Shown: one piece after another, positions 48,038 to 57,439 of the stretch
Numbering within the stretch: the first letter of the stretch is position 1
Layout: every line of letters starts with the position of its first letter
Origin: Tolypothrix sp. FACHB-123
GTDB taxonomy: Bacteria > Cyanobacteriota > Cyanobacteriia > Cyanobacteriales > Nostocaceae
Length of the DNA stretch: 64,000 bases
Reading direction: 5' to 3'
NCBI RefSeq assembly: GCF_014697075.1
Contig: NZ_JACJRE010000007.1
Coordinates: 124,001-188,000, forward strand
Translations under genes and position numbers: made by a program
Notes under the pieces: model-generated
What the model was told of the DNA's origin: nothing
Databases searched by the model: none
Seen by the model: the letters and a program-made list of their open reading frames with translations, nothing else

Positions 48038-49342
48038 TTAAACGAGTACTTGCTGCCATTCCAAACGATCGAGAGTCCGTGAACGCTCTAGTGCGTTTTC
48101 AAAGCTATCGAGTTTGGCATCAATTGTCAAAGGTTCGCCAATATAGCCGTGAAGAGCTTCTTGGGTTTTCAAACCATTGCCAGTGATATATACCACAGTA
48201 GTTTCATCTGGATCAATTTTGCCAGCTTCTACTAATTTTTTCAGCACGGCAACGGTTGTACCACCAGCAGTTTCCGTAAATATGCCTTCAGTTTCTGCTA
48301 AGAGTTTGATACCTTCAATGATTTCTGCATCATTGACAGATTCGATATTACCGTTGGTTTTGTTAGCTATTTCCACAGCATAAACACCATCTGCTGGGTT
48401 ACCGATCGCAATCGATTTCGCAATAGTATTGGGTTTAACTGGTTTAATAAAGTCCCGTCCTTCTTTATAAGCTTGGGCGATGGGCGAACAACCTTCAGCT
48501 TGCGCGCCACTAAACCGGACTTTCTTATCTTCTACTAAACCAACTTCGACAAATTCTTTGAATCCCTTATAAATTTTTGTAAATAAGGAACCAGATGCTA
48601 GAGGCGCAACGATGTGGTCTGGTAATTCCCAACCTAATTGTTCAGCTACTTCAAAACCTAAAGTCTTAGAACCTTCTGAATAGTAGGGGCGGAGGTTGAT
48701 ATTGACAAAACCCCAGCCATGTGTATTTGCAACTTCCGAGCAGAGACGATTGACCTGATCGTAGTTACCTTTAACAGCCATTAATGTGGGGCTGTAAATC
48801 AAGCTACCCATAACTTTCCCAGCTTCCAAATCTGCGGGGATGAATACACAGCAATCTAAACCGGCGTGAGCTGCGATCGCGGCTGTAGAATTAGCCAAGT
48901 TACCAGTGCTAGCACAAGAAACAGTAGTAAAACCTAACTCTCTAGCTCTTGTTAAAGCCACAGAAACCACCCGGTCTTTGAAGCTGAGGGTGGGCATATT
49001 CACAGCATCGTTTTTAATATAAAGCTTGTTTAGACCCAGACGACGCGCCAGACGGTGAGAACGCACTAAGGGAGTCATCCCAGTTCCCACATCAATTACA
49101 TTATCAGTTGCAACAGGTAAAAAGGGACGGTAGCGCCAAATGGAATTAGGGCCAGCTTGAATTTTTTCTCGGGTGACAGTCTTACGCAGCAGGTTGTAGT
49201 CATACTTGACTTCCAAAGGCCCAAAACATAATTCACAAACATGGTTGGCTTTCAGTTCATACTCCTCACCACATTCCTTACACTTCAAGGCTTGAAAAGA
49301 GATAGTGGCGGCTTCGGTGAGTGCGGATTTTGTCTGAGTCAT
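48038..49342 (-). CDS. thrC: Threonine synthase (PLP-dependent, with N-terminal zinc ribbon)
   Basis: It is expected to convert O-phosphohomoserine to threonine with PLP. The 434-residue form begins MTQTKSALTEAATISFQAL and carries four cysteines of a small zinc ribbon (CKECGEE and CELCFGPLEV, about residues 20-45). The PLP lysine is in LSFKDRVVS, the phosphate-binding loop is CASTGNLANSTA, and a GGTTVAVLKK segment lies near the end. I start at the ATG at 49342; the ATG at 49414 extends the frame with residues unlike the family. The zinc ribbon and the sulfur carrier downstream leave room for a sulfur-transfer role of a paralogue. Confidence 0.88.
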   Translation of the reverse strand: MTQTKSALTEAATISFQALKCKECGEEYELKANHVCELCFGPLEVKYDYNLLRKTVTREKIQAGPNSIWRYRPFLPVATDNVIDVGTGMTPLVRSHRLARRLGLNKLYIKNDAVNMPTLSFKDRVVSVALTRARELGFTTVSCASTGNLANSTAAIAAHAGLDCCVFIPADLEAGKVMGSLIYSPTLMAVKGNYDQVNRLCSEVANTHGWGFVNINLRPYYSEGSKTLGFEVAEQLGWELPDHIVAPLASGSLFTKIYKGFKEFVEVGLVEDKKVRFSGAQAEGCSPIAQAYKEGRDFIKPVKPNTIAKSIAIGNPADGVYAVEIANKTNGNIESVNDAEIIEGIKLLAETEGIFTETAGGTTVAVLKKLVEAGKIDPDETTVVYITGNGLKTQEALHGYIGEPLTIDAKLDSFENALERSRTLDRLEWQQVLV

Positions 49343-49546
49343 AAACCTAGCTTTCCCTGTTTGTCTGTCAACTGTCGCCTGATAGTAACACGAGTAGAAA
49401 TACGAGTCAAACATACCCGATAAAAAAAGTCGGGTATGGCTACCATATTATGTTAGCTTTAGCTACAAACCTTGATAGACATAGATATTTGCGTTTACAC
49501 CTACCTGCTTAACCTATTTTTTCCGTCAAAACTATTGACCAAATTC

Positions 49547-49755
49547 TTAAAGTACAGTCAGTCTTAACTCTGAAAAAACTTGAGAAACCTTACTTAAGAC
49601 ATCATCGCCATAAATCCCGCAAAAGTTGTGAACGCTAGCACCATCCCAACGTTCTTGGTAATCGTCAGCGATCGCCACTTCATCTGATCGAGCATATCCC
49701 CAATATTGCAGACAAAGGAACTAGGAATAGGAAGCGCAATAGAGATCGCTAATCA
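49547..49755 (-). pseudogene. Relic of an isopenicillin N synthase-like 2OG-Fe(II) oxygenase
   Basis: Two out-of-frame stretches match the C-terminal part of this oxygenase family: PIPSSFVCNIGDMLDQM (about 49737-49687) and QERWDGASVHNFCGIYGDD (about 49656-49600), ending at a stop at 49547. The middle of the domain, including the iron-binding STPHRV region, is missing. Identified by memory of the family pattern. Confidence 0.5.
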
Positions 49756-49795
49756 CAAATAGACTCTTACAAAAAGCCACTAAATATCTGTTATG

Positions 49796-49828
49796 TAGGG
49801 TGTGTTGTCGCGTAGCGCAACGCACCAA
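49796..49828. repeat. Dispersed GTAGGGTGTGTTG-CAACGCACC palindrome
   Basis: Arms GTGTTGTCGCG and CGCAACGCAC enclose a short loop. It sits between the two gene relics. Confidence 0.6.
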
Positions 49829-49841
49829 AAGCTTTATTTGA

Positions 49842-49991
49842 TACGCAGGAGTACCAATTGTTTGTTCTGTTTCTGCTCCTAGCAGTTTAGCTGTTTCTGT
49901 CGCTCAAGAATTTGGGATTACTTTAATTGGCTTTTTGCGGGGAGAACGTTTCAATATATATACAGGTTGGGAACGGATAAAAAATTCTTAA
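49842..49991 (+). pseudogene. fdhD: 3' relic of fdhD (formate dehydrogenase sulfurtransferase)
   Basis: Forty-nine codons in frame to a TAA at 49989-49991 encode a typical FdhD C-terminus: [20 protein letters not shown], then [14 protein letters not shown] and ERI. The frame is closed by a stop just before 49842, and the repeat at 49796-49828 lies where the rest of the gene should be. FdhD passes sulfur to the molybdenum cofactor of formate dehydrogenase; no formate dehydrogenase gene is nearby. Confidence 0.7.
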
Positions 49992-50611
49992 AAATTGTTA
50001 TTTTTTTGAAAATGTAGTGAATTTAAAACTTCCTGATAACAAATAAACCAAAAATAAAGCGCCACATTCAATCCACTCAATAACTTAGGTATACCCTCTA
50101 AAAGACTAGGTATTCCATTACCAGTCAAGCGTAGTGAGTCTACTGTAATAGCAATGAATAATAAACCTAAGCCAGCTATAAGTATAAAGTAGGGTGTTAA
50201 TTTTAGTTGCCTTCTAAAAGTTAATCCATAGGCAATGCCTATAGTAGCATAAATGATGATGGTTACTAACTTAGGAATACCAATCTGTGTACCAATAACA
50301 TGAATTCGATAAATTTCATTGATTAAAAAGCCTGCTGTTAATAATGCCGAGCCAAGAATAAATTTATTATTTTTACCGTTAGGTTTAATTTTGTTTAGTA
50401 AAGCAAAACTAAAAGCGCACACTAACGGAGGTACACAACATAATAATTGAAAAGTATGGGTTAATAAACCAGCGCTAGGATACTCTGGAGCCGGAGGGGG
50501 TAAAAATAATCCTCCTGCTGATATATCAAATGCTTTAGTAGCAAGTATGAGAATAATAATTGCAAATAAACCTAAGCTATTGAACCAAAGAATAGTTTTG
50601 TAAATTGACAT
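49988..50611 (-). CDS. Multi-pass membrane protein, function unknown
   Basis: The 207-residue protein has five or six hydrophobic helices (near residues 8-28, 50-70, 84-100, 115-130, 138-158 and 180-195) and no family that I recognise. It starts three bases after the stop codon of the helicase-nuclease gene, so the two are almost certainly cotranscribed and may be translationally coupled. Its 3' end overlaps the antisense fdhD relic by four bases. Codon use and AT content look similar to the helicase gene and more AT-rich than the core genes. Confidence 0.65.
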   Translation of the reverse strand: MSIYKTILWFNSLGLFAIIILILATKAFDISAGGLFLPPPAPEYPSAGLLTHTFQLLCCVPPLVCAFSFALLNKIKPNGKNNKFILGSALLTAGFLINEIYRIHVIGTQIGIPKLVTIIIYATIGIAYGLTFRRQLKLTPYFILIAGLGLLFIAITVDSLRLTGNGIPSLLEGIPKLLSGLNVALYFWFICYQEVLNSLHFQKNNNF

Positions 50612-50614
50612 GGT

Positions 50615-53509
50615 TTAAATTTTAGGATAAAAAGCAGCAACATCAGGAATATGGTTGATGATTGCAGTACATTGCCCTTGCTCAAGATAATACTTAGCTA
50701 TAATATTCTCTAAATCATCATAAAATTGCACCTCAATTCCAGTAGCGTGAGAAATCCATTCAGCTTTATCAAAATATTGTTGTATTGAGAATTCTTGTGC
50801 TGGATATGTGCGACACCAAGCTTTATCTGTGCGTTTCCAGTTATAGCCTTCAGCCTTGAGCATTCTTTTTATTGCAATAGTTGGTTTTGTACCTCGTCCA
50901 CTCTGGTTACCCACTTTAATGGTAATTTGCGGTATGGTTAGATTACAAGGTGGGTAATCTAACCAGTCTAGTAAGTTAATTTTTTTATTAGCCTTTAATT
51001 CATCAAGGAAAGGTGACAAGTTGTTACTCTCAGTGACAATGAACAAACGCTCTACCGCACGAGTTAAAGCAACGTAAAAAAGACGGCGTTCTTCATCAAT
51101 TACTAGTTCAATGCTATCACCGAAAACACGAGTGAACATTAGATCAGGATGTATTAATGGATAAGAACGAGGAACAGCATCAAGTATGATTACAACATCT
51201 TTTTGAAGACCTTTATACTTATGTGCCGTAGATATAGTTACAGCCTCCCTTAAGTTTTTGGGCAGATAGGAACGCACCAAATTTAGAAAACTCTCAAGAG
51301 AGCCATTTTTTAAATTATCCTGATGCTTTCCGTAATTCACATACCAAGGCAAACTATTCTTGCGACTAAGTAAAACGACCTGTTTTCCATCTTTGATAGT
51401 ATGATCTACTAAGCGTAATATGGCAGGTATAATGATATCTCCTGAATGCTTTTGTTGCTCTTTTAGTGTTGGATTAAATTGCCTAATATCAGCAATTTCA
51501 ACTATTCCAAATATAGATGTATGTGCGCGAGCAGGATTACCCAACCCCTGCATCAATCTATTACCAATATCCACAATTGAGGCGGCTGAACGATAATTAG
51601 TTGAGATGTGGAGTTTTTGCGAAGGCTGAAAAAATTGTGCAAAATTTTGATAAAAGCGCAAATCTGAACCTGCAAAGCCATTAATTGCTTGCCAATCATC
51701 ACCAACACAGAAAAATTTTGCTTGAGGATTTTGTTCTCGGATTGCTTCTATTAAATGGTGGAAGAGTAATGAAAAGTCTTGATATTCATCAATGAGTACG
51801 TATCGAAGAGACTTGAGATCGCCACTACAAGATTTGCGTTTAAATATAGTTTGTCCTGATTTAACAAGAGCCGCAGCTTGTTGCATTAGTCCATCAAAAT
51901 CTTCCTCCCCTGTTTCTTGAAGACGATTCAGATAAGACTGATAAAAAATTTGTGCTATTTCTAAAAACTTTTGTTCAATATTACTAGCACAGTCATGATT
52001 ATCAATAATTTTAGCTAATATTTCTGAGGTGAGGCAGAGTTTGCGACAACGCTGGATAAATCCCTCTACTACCTTAGTAAAGCGGTCTATAGCTCTAACT
52101 TTAATTTTCTTCCAAATCGCTTCTTCACTCAAGCGATCGCATTTAATATCATAACTTTCTAAACATCGCTTAAGCAATAAACAAAAATCTTCTGCTCCTT
52201 CAAACTTTAGAGTTCTTGGGGATAATTCTACAAAATTACAGGTAGGATTATTGCGCCAATACTCTCGCTTTGCATCAGACATTTTATCGTAATCTGGATC
52301 GCCTTCTAGCCCAAAATATTCAATAACTACGCCTTGGTTATCTCCAGTAATAATCGTAAAATCAGGGCGATAATTTATGCCATCCCACCAAAAATTTTGT
52401 TCGTATTTATATTTAATATCGTGTTCAAATAAAAAGTCACCAATGAGTTTCTCCCCAAAAGATTTAAAGTAGGTTCCATCAATTCCCTCTTTAGGCAAAG
52501 AGCGACGGTAACGCAGCATTTCTTCTGGACTTTTATCATAACCGCCAGAAAGTATACGTTCCCAATCTTCTCGGAAATGTGCCATCATCAAAGCACGAAT
52601 TTTTTCATAAAAAATTGGGTCGCGTAAGTGGTTATCAATTACATTTTGTAAAACGCGACTTTTGTTTTGTCCAGCATCTGGTTCATTAAAAAGAATACTT
52701 TCTTCAGGGTGAACTAAAGCATAAGCTAATGCATGAAAAGTCATTACATGGGGAATATAACCCTTTAATTGTAGAGTAAAGCGTTCTCTTATCTCATCTG
52801 CTGCTTTGCGATTAAAGGCTAAAAGCAACATTTCATCAGATGCAACCTCGCAATGTTTTTGTAAAAATAACGCTCGATTTACCAAAGTGGAAGTTTTACC
52901 ACTTCCAGCCCTAGCCACTACTTGAATATGACATTCAACAGCGCCAATCGCTGCTGCTTGCTCAAAGTCAGGTGAGGAATTTAGATGGCGTTGTACCCAC
53001 GATTGTACATAATTCAGCTTTTCAGATTGGTACTCTTTAAATGATATGTACTCAGTACATTGGGCTTCATAAAAATTATCAACATTAAGAAATTTTTTAT
53101 CAAACTGTACTTTTAATTTCTCAAGTAAAGTCTGTTTTTCTGTTTGCCATATTTGTATGTCTCTTGCTTCTTTGTCTCGTCGAACTAATTCAGAAATTTC
53201 TTTACACGAAAGGGGTGGTGATATCTTGTTAAATTTTCTAATAAATTGCTCTTTTTTATATCTAAAAATGAATCCATCTATGTATTTAATCTCAATTGTA
53301 ACTTCCGATGTTTCTAGTTCATGTACAGCATAAACTATGCCTTGAGTATAATACTTTACCCCTGCTATATTTTGTTTTGGATCATTATATTTAACTTGTT
53401 CCTTAAGGCGGCTAAGTTTTCTTTTATGTAAAAGTTTCCAGAGTTTATCATTATCACCAATTAGTTCTACAAAACCTTGAACAGTGTCAATGTGTGAACC
53501 GTTACCCAT
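50615..53509 (-). CDS. UvrD/HelD-like superfamily 1 helicase with embedded nuclease domain
   Basis: The 964-residue protein has Walker A at about 199-207 (ARAGSGKTSTL), Walker B (LIDEYQDFSLL, about 577), motif IV (TNYRSAASIV), motif V (STAHKYKGLQKDVVIILD) and motif VI (LFYVALTRAVERLFIV). Inserted at about 350-430 is a PD-(D/E)xK-like nuclease pattern: GEKLIGDFLFEHDIKYKYE, YRPDF and VVIEYFG. This layout recalls E. coli HelD-type (helicase IV) proteins. Residues 1-180 and 890-964 are extensions I cannot assign. It is probably a DNA repair or defence enzyme that unwinds and cuts DNA. It forms a two-gene unit with the membrane protein. Confidence 0.85.
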   Translation of the reverse strand: MGNGSHIDTVQGFVELIGDNDKLWKLLHKRKLSRLKEQVKYNDPKQNIAGVKYYTQGIVYAVHELETSEVTIEIKYIDGFIFRYKKEQFIRKFNKISPPLSCKEISELVRRDKEARDIQIWQTEKQTLLEKLKVQFDKKFLNVDNFYEAQCTEYISFKEYQSEKLNYVQSWVQRHLNSSPDFEQAAAIGAVECHIQVVARAGSGKTSTLVNRALFLQKHCEVASDEMLLLAFNRKAADEIRERFTLQLKGYIPHVMTFHALAYALVHPEESILFNEPDAGQNKSRVLQNVIDNHLRDPIFYEKIRALMMAHFREDWERILSGGYDKSPEEMLRYRRSLPKEGIDGTYFKSFGEKLIGDFLFEHDIKYKYEQNFWWDGINYRPDFTIITGDNQGVVIEYFGLEGDPDYDKMSDAKREYWRNNPTCNFVELSPRTLKFEGAEDFCLLLKRCLESYDIKCDRLSEEAIWKKIKVRAIDRFTKVVEGFIQRCRKLCLTSEILAKIIDNHDCASNIEQKFLEIAQIFYQSYLNRLQETGEEDFDGLMQQAAALVKSGQTIFKRKSCSGDLKSLRYVLIDEYQDFSLLFHHLIEAIREQNPQAKFFCVGDDWQAINGFAGSDLRFYQNFAQFFQPSQKLHISTNYRSAASIVDIGNRLMQGLGNPARAHTSIFGIVEIADIRQFNPTLKEQQKHSGDIIIPAILRLVDHTIKDGKQVVLLSRKNSLPWYVNYGKHQDNLKNGSLESFLNLVRSYLPKNLREAVTISTAHKYKGLQKDVVIILDAVPRSYPLIHPDLMFTRVFGDSIELVIDEERRLFYVALTRAVERLFIVTESNNLSPFLDELKANKKINLLDWLDYPPCNLTIPQITIKVGNQSGRGTKPTIAIKRMLKAEGYNWKRTDKAWCRTYPAQEFSIQQYFDKAEWISHATGIEVQFYDDLENIIAKYYLEQGQCTAIINHIPDVAAFYPKI

Positions 53510-53648
53510 ATCTTGTCTAACTCTTACTCAACTGCTAGCAGCGACTTACACGCCTATTCTCAGTTTTCCCGCGAACTGAGCATGATCTAACAGCGAGGTA
53601 GGCATCATATAAAGATGAAGCTTAAATGTGAAGCGAGACTAGTTACTT

Positions 53649-54029
53649 TTACCCTAGTGTCAAAATTCCTGTTGAAAAATTCACAGATAATGGCAAGATT
53701 CTCAGCCATTGTAAACCCAATAGAGGCTCAGGAATTCCATCGGCAGCTAAAACAGGAATTATATACTCCTGCTCATCCAATTGAACCTTTCCTTCATAGA
53801 TATCAAAAAAAGCCTCACCCCGCACCATTTGCATAGTGCTATTACGTTCAATTAAACGCCACCCTATACTTTCAGCATCTTGTATATCCAGCGCCAACCA
53901 ACCAGATGTAAATCCTGTGTCTAATAAAACTTCGATTGGATAGCTATCTCCATCAACTGAAATAATCTCTATTTCAAAAATTAGCTCTCCGATTTCACCA
54001 AACCTACCTGAAATCATATCCGTCCACAA
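53649..54029 (-). CDS. Retropepsin-like aspartic protease (clan AA)
   Basis: The 126-residue protein has one retropepsin active-site motif (VLLDTGFTSGWLAL, about residues 36-49) and the downstream hydrophobic segment PLLGLQWLRILPLSV, as in small bacterial aspartyl protease-family proteins that act as dimers. It overlaps the upstream gene by 16 bases and is translated with it. Such pairs are scattered in cyanobacterial genomes; whether they behave as a toxin-antitoxin-like unit is not known. Peptidase activity is predicted, not shown. Confidence 0.75.
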   Translation of the reverse strand: MWTDMISGRFGEIGELIFEIEIISVDGDSYPIEVLLDTGFTSGWLALDIQDAESIGWRLIERNSTMQMVRGEAFFDIYEGKVQLDEQEYIIPVLAADGIPEPLLGLQWLRILPLSVNFSTGILTLG

Positions 54030-54331
54030 GTACCTGTTTCGTTGAGACGGAATGTAACAAGCCAGGCAGTAGGATATTTTTCCCGCGCTTTTTTGTCAGC
54101 AACATCCTCATCACGATCAATAAAATAATCACCACTGTTGGGTTCAATTAAAATAAACCAATTGTAATGTTCATCTATTAATTGCGGACAAACTCGCTCA
54201 AAAATAATCCGAGCTTTTTCCCCACGAGCATTTTTTTCTGCTTCTCGCCTAGCTAATTCTTCTGGTGGAATTTGAAATTCTGGAAAAATCCTACCTTGGT
54301 GACGATGGCGAACAGGCTTTGTTTTGGTCAT
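54014..54331 (-). CDS. DUF5678-like small protein upstream of the retropepsin gene
   Basis: The 105-residue protein is basic at the N-terminus (MTKTKPVRHRHQGR) and contains YNWFILIEPNSGDYFIDRDE, which recalls small DUF5678-type proteins in cyanobacteria. It overlaps the start of the retropepsin gene by 16 bases. The function is unknown. Confidence 0.65.
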   Translation of the reverse strand: MTKTKPVRHRHQGRIFPEFQIPPEELARREAEKNARGEKARIIFERVCPQLIDEHYNWFILIEPNSGDYFIDRDEDVADKKAREKYPTAWLVTFRLNETGTCGRI

Positions 54332-54401
54332 ATTTACCTTATTTAATTTCCAGGCTGTTATTTATTTTATCTATTCCCACTTCAGAATTTGTAATAACAA
54401 C

Positions 54402-54433
54402 AAAAAACGATAGAGTAATTAATACTCTACCGC
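54402..54433 (-). terminator. Rho-independent terminator of clpC
   Basis: Stem CGGTAGAGTATTAATTACTC with ATCG closing, then a T6 run on the minus strand, about 50 bases after the clpC stop codon. Confidence 0.75.
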
Positions 54434-54480
54434 TTGAATTTTTAAATTTGAGTTTTATCCCAAATCGGAAATTTTAAATC

Positions 54481-56949
54481 TTACTCAACGCCTTGAGATA
54501 ACAATTCGCGGCGCTGTTGTGAACTGACTTGAACGTTACCGTTTTCATCAACGTCAACCAGCGCTGTATCGCCATCTTTAATGCGACCAGAGAGAATCTC
54601 TTCAGCCAAGCTATCTTCTAACAGGCGCATAATTGCACGGCGTAATGGTCTTGCGCCGTAGCTGGGGCTGTAGCCTTCTTGAATCAGGCGGTCTTTGAAG
54701 CGATCGGTGACTTCTAAGGTGATACCTTTTTCGGTCAGGCGACCAAATACTTCTTTGAGCATGATTTCGGCAATTTGGGTAACCTCGGCTTTGCTCAACT
54801 GACGGAAGACGATAATTTCATCTAGACGGTTGAGGAACTCAGGACGGAAGTATTGCTTCAGTTCTTCGTTCACCAAGGAGCGAATGCGGTTGTACTGAGA
54901 TTCACTGACATCATCAGCAAACTCGAAGCCGATACCGCCGCCGCCTTTTTCAATTACCTTAGAACCGATGTTAGATGTCAAAATCAGCAAGGTATTCTTA
55001 AAGTCAACGGTGCGACCTTTTGCATCGGTTAAGCGACCGTCTTCTAAAATTTGCAGCAGCATGTTAAAGACATCGGGGTGGGCTTTTTCGATTTCATCGA
55101 ATAGCACCACAGTGTAAGGACGACGCCTTACAGCTTCAGTTAGCTGACCACCTTCGTTGTAGCCAACGTAACCTGGAGGCGAACCGATCAGTTTGCTGAC
55201 GGTGTGACGCTCCATGTATTCGGACATATCCAAGCGGATCATGGCTTCTTCGGAACCGAAGAAGTAAGAAGCCAAGGATTTTGCCAATTCGGTTTTACCA
55301 ACACCAGTGGGGCCTGAGAAGACAAAGCTGGCGATTGGTCGATTGGGATTCTTCAAACCGACACGAGCGCGGCGAATTGCGCGGGAAACGGCCTTGACAG
55401 CATCTTCTTGACCAATGAGACGCTGATGTAAGGTGTCTTCCATGTGCAACAGCTTCTCGGATTCGGATTCGGTGAGCTTGTTCACCGGAACGCCAGTCCA
55501 GGAGGCGACGATGTGGGCGATGTCTTCTTCTGTAACGACGGGTTCTAAACCTTCGTTACCAGAAGCATTGGTTTTGCTTTGAGCGATCGCCCGGATTTCG
55601 GCTTTGATTTCCATTTCGCGATCGCGCAATTCTCCAGCTCGGTCAAAGTCTTGGGAGCGAACTGCATCATCTTTTTCTTTTAAGATTTGGCGCAGTTCTT
55701 TGTCTAACTCTTTAGCTGCGGGTGGTAGCTGGGAGTTAATCAACCGGACTCTGGAACCTGCTTCATCGATTAAGTCGATGGCTTTGTCTGGGAGGTAGCG
55801 ATCGCTAATATAACGATCTGATAATTTCGCCGCCGCTACTAAAGCTTCATCGGAGATTTTCAGCTTGTGGTGTTGTTCGTAGCGATCGCGCAGACCGTAC
55901 AGAATCTCAATTGTTTCGTCAACTGAGGGTTCGCCCACCATGACTGGTTGGAAGCGTCGTTCTAAGGCTGCATCGCGCTCGATGTGTTTGCGGTATTCAT
56001 CGAGGGTTGTTGCGCCAATGCACTGCAATTCACCTCTAGCCAAGGCTGGTTTGAGGATATTTGCGGCGTCGATTGCGCCTTCTGCTGCACCTGCACCAAT
56101 CAGGGTGTGTACTTCGTCAATCACGAGAATGACGTTACCCGCCTGACGAATTTCGTCCATGATTTTCTTCAGGCGTTCTTCAAATTCACCCCGGTACTTG
56201 GTACCTGCTACCAGCAAGCCGATATCCAGAGTGACTACGCGCTTATCTTCCAGGATGTCGGGGACATCTTTGTTGGCTATGCGGCTCGCTAGACCTTCAG
56301 CGATCGCAGTTTTACCAACCCCTGGTTCGCCGATCAGCACTGGGTTATTTTTTGTCCGGCGTCCCAAAATCTGAATAACTCGCTCGATTTCTTTGGCGCG
56401 TCCCACCACAGGATCGAGTTTGTTGTCCGTTGCCATTTGGGTCAGGTTTGAGCCAAATTCATCCAAAGTTGGGGTTTTGGTACGGCTGGATGAGCCACCC
56501 GGCGAAACTTCCGCTGTTTCTCCCAACATCCGAATGACTTGGGTTCTCACCTTAGATAGATCCACGCCGAGGTTTTCTAGCACCCTAGCTGCTACACCTT
56601 CCCCTTCCCGGATCAGGCCCAACAGGAGATGCTCGGTGCCAATGTAGTTATGGCCTAATTGGCGCGCTTCTTCTAAGGATAGTTCCAGAACTCGCTTTGC
56701 CCTTGGTGTAAAAGGAATTTCCACCGCGACAAAGCCTGAACCCCGGCCTATGATTTTTTCTACCTCAATTCGGGCATCTTTGAGATTGACGCCCATTGAT
56801 TTCAGCACCTTGGCCGCCACTCCCGTCCCTTCACCAATCAGACCCAGGAGGATCTGCTCAGTGCCGACGAAATTGTGGCCTAAACGGCGGGCCTCTTCTT
56901 GGGCCAGCATGATTACTTTAATAGCTTTTTCTGTGAAGCGTTCAAACAT
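54481..56949 (-). CDS. clpC: ATP-dependent Clp protease ATPase subunit ClpC
   Basis: ClpC is a Hsp100 unfoldase that feeds proteins to the ClpP-type protease. The 822-residue form has two N-terminal Clp repeats ([20 protein letters not shown] and the later [19 protein letters not shown]), AAA1 (Walker A GEPGVGKT, Walker [10 protein letters not shown]), a middle domain with a UVR motif (about 420-455), AAA2 ([25 protein letters not shown]) and a D2 tail. I start at the ATG at 56949, which matches the family N-terminus MFERF; the ATG at 56997 adds 16 unrelated residues. It is probably essential, as in other cyanobacteria. Confidence 0.96.
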   Translation of the reverse strand: MFERFTEKAIKVIMLAQEEARRLGHNFVGTEQILLGLIGEGTGVAAKVLKSMGVNLKDARIEVEKIIGRGSGFVAVEIPFTPRAKRVLELSLEEARQLGHNYIGTEHLLLGLIREGEGVAARVLENLGVDLSKVRTQVIRMLGETAEVSPGGSSSRTKTPTLDEFGSNLTQMATDNKLDPVVGRAKEIERVIQILGRRTKNNPVLIGEPGVGKTAIAEGLASRIANKDVPDILEDKRVVTLDIGLLVAGTKYRGEFEERLKKIMDEIRQAGNVILVIDEVHTLIGAGAAEGAIDAANILKPALARGELQCIGATTLDEYRKHIERDAALERRFQPVMVGEPSVDETIEILYGLRDRYEQHHKLKISDEALVAAAKLSDRYISDRYLPDKAIDLIDEAGSRVRLINSQLPPAAKELDKELRQILKEKDDAVRSQDFDRAGELRDREMEIKAEIRAIAQSKTNASGNEGLEPVVTEEDIAHIVASWTGVPVNKLTESESEKLLHMEDTLHQRLIGQEDAVKAVSRAIRRARVGLKNPNRPIASFVFSGPTGVGKTELAKSLASYFFGSEEAMIRLDMSEYMERHTVSKLIGSPPGYVGYNEGGQLTEAVRRRPYTVVLFDEIEKAHPDVFNMLLQILEDGRLTDAKGRTVDFKNTLLILTSNIGSKVIEKGGGGIGFEFADDVSESQYNRIRSLVNEELKQYFRPEFLNRLDEIIVFRQLSKAEVTQIAEIMLKEVFGRLTEKGITLEVTDRFKDRLIQEGYSPSYGARPLRRAIMRLLEDSLAEEILSGRIKDGDTALVDVDENGNVQVSSQQRRELLSQGVE

Positions 56950-57119
56950 GGCATTTTTCCCATCACCTGCGTCGTGCCGGTACGCTGATTTTAGCACAGG
57001 CTAAGGCTTAGGATATCTGTATCAAAAAATCAAGACATCCTAGAGATATCACCCAATTTGATGGTGTAATTCCCGAATATTTACTACTTTTGTGTGGCTG
57101 TTGTACTGAGGAGAACAAG

Positions 57120-57215
57120 ATGACCAGCGTTTTTAGCGATAATTACCCACAAAAAAACACTGGAAGTCTGTTTTTCAACCACTTCCAAACATTTATTCTT
57201 ATCACATATAGATAG
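57120..57215 (+). CDS. Possible 31-residue small protein
   Basis: An ATG at 57120 follows a strong ribosome binding site (TGAGGAGAACAAG) and opens a 31-codon frame starting MTSVFSDNYPQKNTGSLFF. It lies alone in the spacer between clpC and rimI, upstream of a long AT-rich stretch. I know no relatives. The good binding site is the only support. Confidence 0.25.
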   Translation: MTSVFSDNYPQKNTGSLFFNHFQTFILITYR

Positions 57216-57355
57216 CAAAGTCAAGAATTATGAATATTTTATTTGTTTTTTAAATTTAAAATCTTAAAAAAATAAATAATACTCATGAAAATTCTTTAAA
57301 GAAAATGTGTTTTTTTGATAAAGATGGCTTGAAGGGGAGTATGGGACAAGAAATT

Positions 57356-57436
57356 TTAGATTTTGGATTTTAGATTTTGGATTCTAATCTAAAATCTAAA
57401 ATCTAAAATCCAAAATTGTTTCCAATGCCCAATGCC
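57356..57436. repeat. Heptad repeats (TTTAGAT/AATCTAA and TGCCCAA)
   Basis: Tandem TTTGGAT/TTTAGAT units run into their inverted form (AATCTAA), so the segment can fold into a hairpin. Two TGCCCAA units follow, just after the rimI stop. Confidence 0.85.
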
Positions 57437-57439
57437 CAA

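Noticed and set aside
56950-56997. N-terminal extension of ClpC from the ATG at 56997
   Set aside because: ClpC proteins begin MFERF; the added 16 residues have no counterpart.
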